From NCBI GenBank assembly GCA_946543495.1, contig CAMNLS010000004.1, forward strand, positions 1 to 21,198: a stretch of 21,198 nt of DNA, written 5' to 3'. Below are positions 14,869 through 21,198 of the stretch, one piece after another. This DNA is from an uncultured Selenomonadales bacterium (GTDB lineage: Bacteria > Bacillota > Negativicutes > Selenomonadales > Selenomonadaceae). The translations under genes and the position numbers were made by a program. The notes under the pieces are model-generated. The model did not search any database. It was not told where the DNA came from and saw only the letters and a list, made by a program, of their open reading frames with translations. Numbering within the stretch: the stretch's first letter is position 1; each line of letters begins with the position of its first letter.

Positions 14869-15798
14869 TTGCTTTTAAGAATTATCACGGGGATTATAGG
14901 CATTGCAATCGCGGCGTTCGTGATTCAATATGGCGGCGCACCGTTCGCGGGTTTCGCGATATTTTTATCGCTTTTGGCTTGGCATGAATATTCCAGCGCG
15001 TTCAGGAGGGCGGGCGTCATCACGACTTACATTTTTGGCGCGTTGGCTCTGGTACTGCTCCTGTGTTGTGCGTGGCTCGGCAACGTCGAAGAACTTCTTG
15101 CCGTCCTGACTGTAAGCATGATGCTAATCTTTCTGCTGACGGTCATCTTGCGCGGGAGCACCAGACCGACTGACGCTTGCGTATCCGTGGCGGGGATAAT
15201 GTATATCGGGTTGCCGTTCGCGCATTTAATCTTCTTGCGTTTCCTAGCTGACGAACCACAGCCCGGCGAACCAGTAACGACAGTCAAGGAGCTTGCCACG
15301 AACAACGCTACGATTCTCGACAAGCTCGACTTAGGAAAGTTTCTTGACTTCCTGCCATCGATTGACCTTAGCTTAAATCTGAACGTCGACGCGGGCTGCG
15401 CATTAGTCTGGGTGCTGTTCGCGTGCACGTGGGCGAGTGATACCTTTGCTTACTTCGTCGGCTCGGCGATTGGTTCTCATAAGCTTGCCTCGTCGATTAG
15501 CCCGAATAAAACTGTTGAAGGTTTCTTCGGCTCAATCGTCGGCACGATATTAACGGCGGTCATCGTCGGAACGATTATTTTCGGGTTGCCGCTGATTAAA
15601 ATGGCGGTGGCGGGTTTTGTTCTTGCGATTGCGGCGACGCTCGGCGATTTGGTTGAGTCGGTGCTTAAACGTTTCGCGGACATAAAGGATTCGGGATTCT
15701 TTTTGCCGGGGCACGGCGGCGCACTCGACCGCTTTGACAGCATACTTTTCACTGCGCCTGCCTTTTATTACTTTGTGATTATATCGGGGATAGCGTGA
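14869..15798 (+). CDS. cdsA: Phosphatidate cytidylyltransferase (CDP-diglyceride synthase)
   Basis: CdsA makes CDP-diacylglycerol from phosphatidate and CTP in the membrane. The protein has 309 residues with about eight membrane segments. The C-terminal signature is complete: SSISPNKTVEGFFGS, GDLVESVLKRFADIKDSG and LPGHGGALDRFDS. Between the segments ending near residue 126 and starting near 177 there is an extra hydrophilic loop of about 45-50 residues not usual in the family, which explains the greater length. The start is TTG at 14869, with GAGGA 9 nt upstream. Its TGA overlaps the dxr ATG (TGATG). Confidence 0.93.
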   Translation: MLLRIITGIIGIAIAAFVIQYGGAPFAGFAIFLSLLAWHEYSSAFRRAGVITTYIFGALALVLLLCCAWLGNVEELLAVLTVSMMLIFLLTVILRGSTRPTDACVSVAGIMYIGLPFAHLIFLRFLADEPQPGEPVTTVKELATNNATILDKLDLGKFLDFLPSIDLSLNLNVDAGCALVWVLFACTWASDTFAYFVGSAIGSHKLASSISPNKTVEGFFGSIVGTILTAVIVGTIIFGLPLIKMAVAGFVLAIAATLGDLVESVLKRFADIKDSGFFLPGHGGALDRFDSILFTAPAFYYFVIISGIA

Positions 15799-16952
15799 TG
15801 AAAAAGATTGCAATACTTGGTTCAACTGGCTCAATCGGCACGCAAGCCCTTGATGTCGTCCGTCACTTGCCCGAAGAATTTTCCGTAGAAGTCTTAGCGA
15901 CTAATTCAAACGTTGAACTCTTTACGCGGCAGGTTGAGGAGTTCCGACCTAAGCTTGCAGTCTTGGCTGACGAGGCGGCTTATAAAAAGTTCTCTGCACG
16001 GAAGTTTCAAGGCGTCGAGGTGGCGGGCGGTCGTCAAGCTTTCATAGACGCGGCTGGCTTTGACGGCGTGGAGATTGTCTTGACTGCTATGAGCGGCTTT
16101 GCGGGCTTGGAGCCGACGATTAAAGCCATTAACAGCGGCAAGGACATTGCGCTTGCCAATAAAGAAACGCTCGTGGTTGCGGGCGAACTCATCACTAAAC
16201 TTGCCAAAGCTCGCGGCGTGAAAATTTTGCCCGTCGACAGCGAACACGGAGCTTTCTTCCAATGTCTGCAGGGCGAAGACTCGCGCACGATTAATAAACT
16301 TTTGCTCACGGCTAGCGGCGGTCCCTTCAGAGGCAAAAGCCGCGAAGACCTCTTGAACGTCACAGTCAATGAAGTCCTCGCTCACCCGACGTGGAACATG
16401 GGCAAAAAAATTACCGTTGACAGTGCATCGCTGGTCAACAAGGGGCTTGAAGTCATTGAGGCGAAATTTCTTTACGGCGTCGACTACAATCAAATTCAAG
16501 TCGTCGTGCACCCGCAGAGCATTGTTCATTCGATGATTGAGTTCAATGACGGTTCGATTATTGCACAGCTTGCCGCGCCTGATATGCGCCTACCGATTCA
16601 ATACGCGCTGACTTATCCGCGTAGGTTGCCTTCGCCCGTTAAGCGGCTCAACTTCTGGGAGATAAACTCGTTGACGTTCGAGAAACCCGACGTTGAAACT
16701 TTTCTGGGCTTGAAGTTTGCATACGAGGCGGGCAAGGAGGGCGGAACGTTGCCTTGCGCTTTCAACGCGGCGAATGAGGTGGCGGTCAATGCGTTTCTTC
16801 GCGGGCGGATAAAGTTCTTGGACATTTACGGCGTAATTTATCAGGCAATGACAAGTTGTCCGTTCAAGCAAAATCCAACGCTTGAAGATTTATTGGCGGT
16901 GGACGCGGAAACGCGCAGATTTGCTACGGAATTCATAGAGGAGGAATTTTGA
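15798..16952 (+). CDS. dxr: 1-deoxy-D-xylulose 5-phosphate reductoisomerase
   Basis: Dxr converts DXP to methylerythritol phosphate, the committed step of the non-mevalonate isoprenoid pathway. The 384-residue protein begins MKKIAILGSTGSIGTQ (NADPH-binding), and contains ALANKETLVVAGE, PVDSEHGAFFQ, TASGGPFRG, HPTWNMGKKITVDSASLVNKG (about 195-215) and VHPQSIVHSMIEF, all hallmarks of the family. The ATG at 15798 overlaps the cdsA stop by one base. It supplies precursors that UppS, encoded upstream, polymerises. Confidence 0.97.
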   Translation: MKKIAILGSTGSIGTQALDVVRHLPEEFSVEVLATNSNVELFTRQVEEFRPKLAVLADEAAYKKFSARKFQGVEVAGGRQAFIDAAGFDGVEIVLTAMSGFAGLEPTIKAINSGKDIALANKETLVVAGELITKLAKARGVKILPVDSEHGAFFQCLQGEDSRTINKLLLTASGGPFRGKSREDLLNVTVNEVLAHPTWNMGKKITVDSASLVNKGLEVIEAKFLYGVDYNQIQVVVHPQSIVHSMIEFNDGSIIAQLAAPDMRLPIQYALTYPRRLPSPVKRLNFWEINSLTFEKPDVETFLGLKFAYEAGKEGGTLPCAFNAANEVAVNAFLRGRIKFLDIYGVIYQAMTSCPFKQNPTLEDLLAVDAETRRFATEFIEEEF

Positions 16953-16953
16953 T

Positions 16954-17994
16954 TTGATTTTAACGATAGCGGCGGCGGTCTTCGTCTTCGGATTGTTGGT
17001 TTTAGTTCACGAGTTCGGACACTTCATAACGGCTAAGATGACGGGGATGCGCGTCGACGAATTCGCAATCGGCTTTGGTCCCAAAATCATCAGCAGGAAA
17101 TACGGCGAGACGGTCTATTCATTGCGGGCAGTACCTCTCGGCGGCTTTAACGATATTGCCGGCATGGATCCCGATAACAATACGGCGGGCGAACGTGGCT
17201 TTTGCTCCAAGCCTGTCTTGTCGCGCATGGTCGTAATCTTGGCGGGCGCGACGATGAATTTTATTCTGCCGATAGTTTTGTTCTTCACGATTTATGCGAC
17301 GCTCGGATTGTCCGTGCCTTCGACTGAACCTGTAATCGGTGCCGTAATTCCGGGCATGTCGGCTGAGAAGGCGGGACTTAAAGCGGACGACAGAATTTTA
17401 AGCGTCGACGGGCAAACGGTCACAACGTGGAAGGACTTCACCGATAAGCTTAAAGGCGTCGAGGCGGGACAAAATATTTTGCTACGATATAAACGCGTCG
17501 AAGAAGTCAATGAAGTCACGGTGTCGCCGACGTTCAACAAACAGGAAAATCGAGTATTGGTCGGCGTGCAAAGTTCAAGCGTCTACGAATCAAAGACCTT
17601 GTCCGAAGCCTTCGCGCTGTCGATTGAGCACACCAAAGATATAACGCTTTACATGCTAGATTCAATCGCGCAACTGTTCAAGGAGCCGGAGCAAACAGAA
17701 AACCTTGCCGGACCAATCGGAATAATACAAATGTCCGGACAAGTCGCCGAACGCGGATTTATTCCCTTGCTGAACTTCGCGGCGTTGCTGAGTATAAACC
17801 TCGGCATAATCAACTTGTTGCCCGTGCCCGTGCTTGACGGTGGTCACTTCGTGAATTTGTTTATCGAGGCGGTAAGAGGCAAGCCGCTGGGAACAAAGGC
17901 AGTTGTCTACACGCAACGCGTCGGCATCGCGCTTTTGTTAATGCTCATGTTCTTCGCCACGAAGAATGACCTTGTCCGCGTCTTCTTGAAGTGA
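16954..17994 (+). CDS. rseP: Site-2 intramembrane zinc metalloprotease RseP
   Basis: RseP/RasP cleaves membrane-embedded anti-sigma factors and signal peptide remnants. The 346-residue protein has the zinc motif HEFGH (19-23) in the first membrane segment, a single PDZ domain (about 125-200, with GAVIPGMSAEKAGLKADD) and, in the later membrane part, the conserved NLLPVPVLDGGH. One PDZ domain, rather than the two of E. coli, is usual outside Proteobacteria. The start is TTG at 16954, 9 nt after AGGAGG; the dxr stop is 1 nt before. It is the last intact gene of the operon; ispG, often next, is missing. Confidence 0.95.
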   Translation: MILTIAAAVFVFGLLVLVHEFGHFITAKMTGMRVDEFAIGFGPKIISRKYGETVYSLRAVPLGGFNDIAGMDPDNNTAGERGFCSKPVLSRMVVILAGATMNFILPIVLFFTIYATLGLSVPSTEPVIGAVIPGMSAEKAGLKADDRILSVDGQTVTTWKDFTDKLKGVEAGQNILLRYKRVEEVNEVTVSPTFNKQENRVLVGVQSSSVYESKTLSEAFALSIEHTKDITLYMLDSIAQLFKEPEQTENLAGPIGIIQMSGQVAERGFIPLLNFAALLSINLGIINLLPVPVLDGGHFVNLFIEAVRGKPLGTKAVVYTQRVGIALLLMLMFFATKNDLVRVFLK

Positions 17995-18003
17995 GGTTGT
18001 TTC

Positions 18004-18186
18004 ATGCGAAAAATTTTTACGATTGGTTTCACGAAGACGACGGCAGAAGAATTCTTCACTTGCCTTGAGCGCAGTCAAGTCAAACGAGTTGTGGACGTTC
18101 GCTTTAATAACACGTCGCAACTTTTAGCCTTCAGCAAGTATCCGGACATTGAATATTTCTTGCGCAACCTTTCCAATATCGATTAG
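18004..18186 (+). pseudogene. N-terminal fragment of a DUF488 family gene
   Basis: The 60 residues MRKIFTIGFTKTTAEEFF, KRVVDVRFNNTSQL and KYPDIEYFLRN match the start of DUF488 proteins (small proteins of about 120-180 residues with a TIGFT/VDVR.N signature). The frame hits TAG at 18184-18186, where the conserved second half should follow; that half is not found downstream in any frame. It lies 9 nt after rseP, with its own weak ribosome binding site (GAGG at 17993). It is most simply explained as one side of a deletion that joined it to the next fragment. Confidence 0.8.
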
Positions 18187-18737
18187 AACGGGCGGAGCTT
18201 GAAGAGGCGGTTCCGCTTGAGGACTTGAAATATCCCGACGGCTCACGAGTGGAGCTGTTGGACGTTGTAGAAAAAAAATTTTCCGACCAGTCGGCAAACA
18301 ATCCGATTCAGCCGGAAAATTTTTTTTACAATCAGAAATATTATTGGCAAAAGGTCGGGCGAATGACGTTGCCAGAGCTTATCGACAAGAGAGGCTACGA
18401 CTTGCGCGACAAAATTTTTTACAACGACGAACGCTCAATCTTTGGCGCGGACGTAGAGAAAATTTCAGCTCGCGAATCACTTTTACTTTTGCCGGTGGAG
18501 AATTTGTTTATTGCCGTCGAGGAGGTCGAAGACCATAAAAAATTCTTCGCGGACTTCGAGTATCGCGGCAAGAAATATTTTCGGTTCAGCGTCGGCGACA
18601 TTGCCGTCAGAAAAAAATTTGAGACGAACGGCGCGGGGAAATATTTCCTCAAGTCAAATGCGTCCGTCGTCTTCAGCCTTACGAATCCATTTCACGCGAA
18701 CTATCAATGTTATAAGATGCTCGCGCAGATTTTTTAA
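18186..18737 (+). pseudogene. C-terminal fragment of a probable dual-OB (DuOB-like) gene
   Basis: About 183 residues in a different frame from the DUF488 fragment begin near RAELEEAVPLEDLKYPDG and run through RVELLDVVEKKF, PIQPENFFYN, WQKVGRMTLPELI, ESLLLLPVENLFI, FADFEYRGKKYFRFSVGD and end in ANYQCYKMLAQIF. The pattern (LLDVVE, QPEN, WxKVG, final CYKxxAxIF) resembles the C-terminal part of dual-OB-containing proteins that occur beside DUF488 genes; this is from memory of the family and is not certain. No proper start or ribosome binding site is present, and the frame is closed by TGA at 18150, so the 5' part is lost. The stop overlaps that of the convergent DUF2156 gene. Confidence 0.5.
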
Positions 18738-19639
18738 TCGGCAAGCGTGGCGTTGAACTTCTCAATCATTTTTATCGGGCGATAAGATTCCTTAGCCTGC
18801 CGCAAGCCGTCAATGCCCATATCCTCTTCGCGATTGATATAAAGCATGTCTTCCCATTCGTGCTCAACGAAGGCTTGATTAATCGCTACGTAAACGCCGC
18901 GAATGTTTGGGTTGGCCTTCTCGACGTGAATAACCGCCGTATCAGAATTGAGCCGCTCACCAAACGTAAACGCCACAACTTTATTATCAATCAGAATCGC
19001 GCCGCCCTTGAGTTTGAAGGCGTCGAAGTGGTCGAATATCTCATGAATCGCCGCTTGCTCGTAGCCGATGAACGGATCGTCGGGATTTGCGCGCTTGTGA
19101 ATCTCCGACCAAATGTTAAGTTCCTCGCGGCACTGCGGGATAATTTCTTCGGTTATCGGCATATATTTCGCGTCGGGATATTCTTTGCGGAAGGCGTTGA
19201 GATGATTTTTCTTCCCGTGAAACTTCCGCCCCGATAAATTTATCAAATCCTGCGCAAGGTACACATAATCGAAGTCGTCACGCTCGGCTGTGATGTTAAA
19301 TTTCGCGTGAGGATACTTTTCAAGCTCGTCAGCAAAAATTTTTTCAACGTCGACGAATCTAAATTGCTTTTCGCCGCGACTTTCTTCACCAAAGCGCAAA
19401 ATTTTCGTTATCGCGTCCTGCATTTTATCCTGTGCGCCAATCGGTTGCCACGCCGAAAAATATTTGTCGTTGGAAGAGAAAATATATAGAACTTCGTCCT
19501 CAACTGCCCATTGAAGATTTAACATTTCGCGCCACATGAAAAGATTCGTAAACGTATATTCGGCATTTTCACAGTAGCGCGAACTGAAAAACTTATCGAA
19601 CGTCGCTTTGTCCTTGCAAGTCAGTTTCTCTAAATTAAT
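18734..19639 (-). CDS. DUF2156 protein (phosphatidylglycerol lysyltransferase C-terminal-like), apparent ATT start
   Basis: The protein belongs to DUF2156, the GNAT-like fold also found at the C-terminus of MprF lysyl-transferases; free-standing members of about 300 residues are common in anaerobic Bacillota and mostly of unknown substrate. From ATG at 19537 only 267 residues are read (MWREMLNLQWAV), but the conserved N-terminus continues upstream in the same frame: LEKLTCKDKATF, then SSRYCENAEYTFTNLF just before MWRE. No ATG, GTG or TTG occurs there; the best start is ATT at 19639-19637, 9 nt after GGGAG, giving 301 residues. The other non-standard options (ATC 19642, ATT 19645, CTG 19648) sit too close to that site. 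It lies 21 nt after purL and is convergent with the DuOB-like fragment. Confidence 0.78.
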   Translation of the reverse strand: MNLEKLTCKDKATFDKFFSSRYCENAEYTFTNLFMWREMLNLQWAVEDEVLYIFSSNDKYFSAWQPIGAQDKMQDAITKILRFGEESRGEKQFRFVDVEKIFADELEKYPHAKFNITAERDDFDYVYLAQDLINLSGRKFHGKKNHLNAFRKEYPDAKYMPITEEIIPQCREELNIWSEIHKRANPDDPFIGYEQAAIHEIFDHFDAFKLKGGAILIDNKVVAFTFGERLNSDTAVIHVEKANPNIRGVYVAINQAFVEHEWEDMLYINREEDMGIDGLRQAKESYRPIKMIEKFNATLAD

Positions 19640-19660
19640 GATAATCAGCTCCCAAAATTT

Positions 19661-21198
19661 TTAGTTAAAGTACTCGACGCCAGCTTCGAAAAGTCTCTGA
19701 TTCTTATCGCCAACGATATTTTTTGCCACATTTGAGCCGATTCGCTCAGAATGTCCCATTTTCCCGAAGATTTTCCCGCTAATATCGGTAATTCCCTCAA
19801 TCGCCCATGCAGAACCATTGGGATTATATGGTATTTTATCAGTCGGAGTGCCGTCAAAGTCAACATATTGCGTTGCAATTTGCCCATTCGCAGATAATTT
19901 CTTCAACCAAGCCTCGCTCGCTACAAATCTGCCCTCGCCGTGTGAAATCGGGATTGAATGAACGTCGCCAACCTTATTTTTAGCCAACCAAGGCGATAAA
20001 TTGCTCGTTATGCGCGTAAAAACATATTGGCTGACGTGTCGTCCTAATGAATTATGCGTTAAAGTAGGAGAATCTTCTTTCAAATCGCGAATTTCGCCGT
20101 AAGGGAGCAATCCGAGCTTAATTAACGCTTGAAAACCATTGCAAATGCCTAAAATCAGCCCGTCGCGCTCTTTTAGCAGTTTCATAACCTCTTCCGCGAT
20201 TTTTTTATTCCTAAACGTCGCCGCAATGAATTTTCCGCTACCGTCCGGCTCATCTCCGCCACTGAATCCACCAGGCAACATTATTATCTGCGCGGAATGG
20301 ATTTTTTTAGCCATAATATCAATACTTTCAGCGATTGCCGCCGGTGTAAGATTGCGAATAACGAAAATATCTGGCTCTCCGCCCGCTTTTTTCCAAACTT
20401 TTGCAGAATCGTACTCGCAATTCGTGCCTGGAAAGACCGGAATAAATATTTTCGGCTTAGCTTTTAGTTTATTAGGTAAATAGGTTATTAGGTTATTAGT
20501 AAAAGATTTATTTTCTATTTCCCTAATTCCCTGATTCCCTAATTCCCTAATTTGCGTCGGAAAAATCTTCTCAAGCGGCTCGGTAAGTGCTTTTTTAACG
20601 TCTTCAAGCGAAATTTCTTCATCGCCGCAAATTATTAACGGCTCGGAAATAGTTTCGCCCAAAAATTCAAATTCAAGCTCGCAATTCGACTCTACTATCA
20701 AACTGCCGTAATTTTTAGCGAAAATATCAACGTCCGCACCGAATTTAAAGCCAATATCGTTGCCAATAGCCATTTTGGAAATACATTCCGCAATTCCGCC
20801 CGATTTAACGCTCATTGCAGAAATAATTTTGCCCGCGCTGATTAAATCATGAACTTTAGCGAAATTTTCCTTGAGTTCGTCGAAAATCGGCACGTTATCC
20901 GCGTCGCGCGGACATTTAACCAAATAAATTTTATGATTTGGGGCTTTAAATTCGGGCGAGATAACTTTTTCCGCCTCAACGACTGCAACCGCAAAACTTA
21001 CAAGCGTAGGAGGAACATTTAAATTTTCAAATGTCCCGCTCATTGAGTCCTTGCCGCCAATCGCCGCCACGCCGAAATTTTTCTGCGCTATAAACGCTCC
21101 GAGCAACGACGCAAGCGGTTTGCCCCATTTTTCGGGATTTTTGCCCAGTTTCTCGAAATATTCTTGGAAAGTCAGATAAGCTTTTGAATAATCCGCGC
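19661..21198 (-). CDS. purL: Phosphoribosylformylglycinamidine synthase, C-terminal part (partial)
   Basis: This is the large single-chain FGAM synthase, step four of purine synthesis; its N-terminal part is beyond the right edge. Visible from upstream: the end of the second AIRS-like domain (GVAAIGGKDSMSGTFE, with KSGGIAECISKMAIGND) and then the class I glutamine amidotransferase domain, starting KPKIFIPVFPGTNCEYDSA, with the nucleophile in LGICNGFQ and the His/Glu of HGEGRF. Between the two domains lies an unusual linker encoded by an 8-bp-periodic palindromic repeat (20471-20552). The gene is more A+T-rich than most of the window. It ends in TAA 21 nt before the DUF2156 start. Confidence 0.95.
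   Translation of the reverse strand, partial: ADYSKAYLTFQEYFEKLGKNPEKWGKPLASLLGAFIAQKNFGVAAIGGKDSMSGTFENLNVPPTLVSFAVAVVEAEKVISPEFKAPNHKIYLVKCPRDADNVPIFDELKENFAKVHDLISAGKIISAMSVKSGGIAECISKMAIGNDIGFKFGADVDIFAKNYGSLIVESNCELEFEFLGETISEPLIICGDEEISLEDVKKALTEPLEKIFPTQIRELGNQGIREIENKSFTNNLITYLPNKLKAKPKIFIPVFPGTNCEYDSAKVWKKAGGEPDIFVIRNLTPAAIAESIDIMAKKIHSAQIIMLPGGFSGGDEPDGSGKFIAATFRNKKIAEEVMKLLKERDGLILGICNGFQALIKLGLLPYGEIRDLKEDSPTLTHNSLGRHVSQYVFTRITSNLSPWLAKNKVGDVHSIPISHGEGRFVASEAWLKKLSANGQIATQYVDFDGTPTDKIPYNPNGSAWAIEGITDISGKIFGKMGHSERIGSNVAKNIVGDKNQRLFEAGVEYFN
20471..20552. repeat. Octamer-phased palindromic repeat in frame inside purL
   Basis: Four 8-bp units of the type ATTAGGTT (20471-20502: ATTAGGTA, AATAGGTT, ATTAGGTT, ATTAGTAA), an 18-bp A+T-rich centre, and four units of CCCTAATT (20521-20552, one with G for A). 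The TTAGG cores of the left arm pair with the CCTAA cores of the right arm with the same spacing, giving a long imperfect hairpin. The frame of purL stays open through it, adding about 27 residues (such as RELGNQGIREIENK) between the synthase and glutaminase domains. Confidence 0.75.

Overview
The window (21.2 kb, mixed G+C of roughly one half, with a more A+T-rich stretch at the right end) looks like an ordinary bacterial chromosome segment. Gene content and order (rimP-nusA-rnpM-infB; pyrH-frr-uppS-cdsA-dxr-rseP), an AroH-type chorismate mutase and strong GGAGG ribosome binding sites suggest Bacillota, perhaps Negativicutes/Selenomonadales. That assignment is inference from gene order and style, not from a marker match. 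TTG starts are common: about seven of the roughly twenty genes are best read from TTG.

Layout. (1) 1-2797, minus: the translation/transcription operon rimP-nusA-rnpM-infB with a clear promoter at 2769-2797. infB runs off the left edge and carries at least ten 39-bp tandem repeats just after its N-terminal domain. (2) 2801-5501, minus: a likely operon of a strongly degenerate ABC-F-like ATPase, an AroH chorismate mutase and an iron-sulfur aldo/keto reductase, with a short heptamer-phased palindromic repeat between the last two. (3) 5505-8099, plus: rpe (with a natural His-rich tail), a broken type I restriction specificity gene, a PHP-family histidinol-phosphatase-like gene and a terminator. 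(4) 8120-11355, plus: a two-gene adenine salvage operon (NCS2 permease, adenine deaminase) with promoter and terminator. (5) 11373-12756, minus: GarR-like dehydrogenase and MscL with a zinc-ribbon tail. (6) 12766-17994, plus: the envelope/isoprenoid/translation operon pyrH-frr-uppS-cdsA-dxr-rseP. (7) 18004-18737, plus: remnants of a DUF488 gene and a probable dual-OB-type gene joined by a deletion. (8) 18734-21198, minus: the C-terminal part of a large purL, followed by a DUF2156 gene that appears to start at ATT.

Most of the window is core metabolism. The parts worth attention are the infB repeat array, the ABC-F-like protein missing nearly all catalytic motifs, two short-period palindromic repeats (one in frame inside purL), two pseudogene sites (hsdS, DUF488/DuOB), the ATT start and an open in-frame stretch after the nusA stop. 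I see no CRISPR array, rRNA, tRNA, insertion sequence or convincing new multi-gene defence system.
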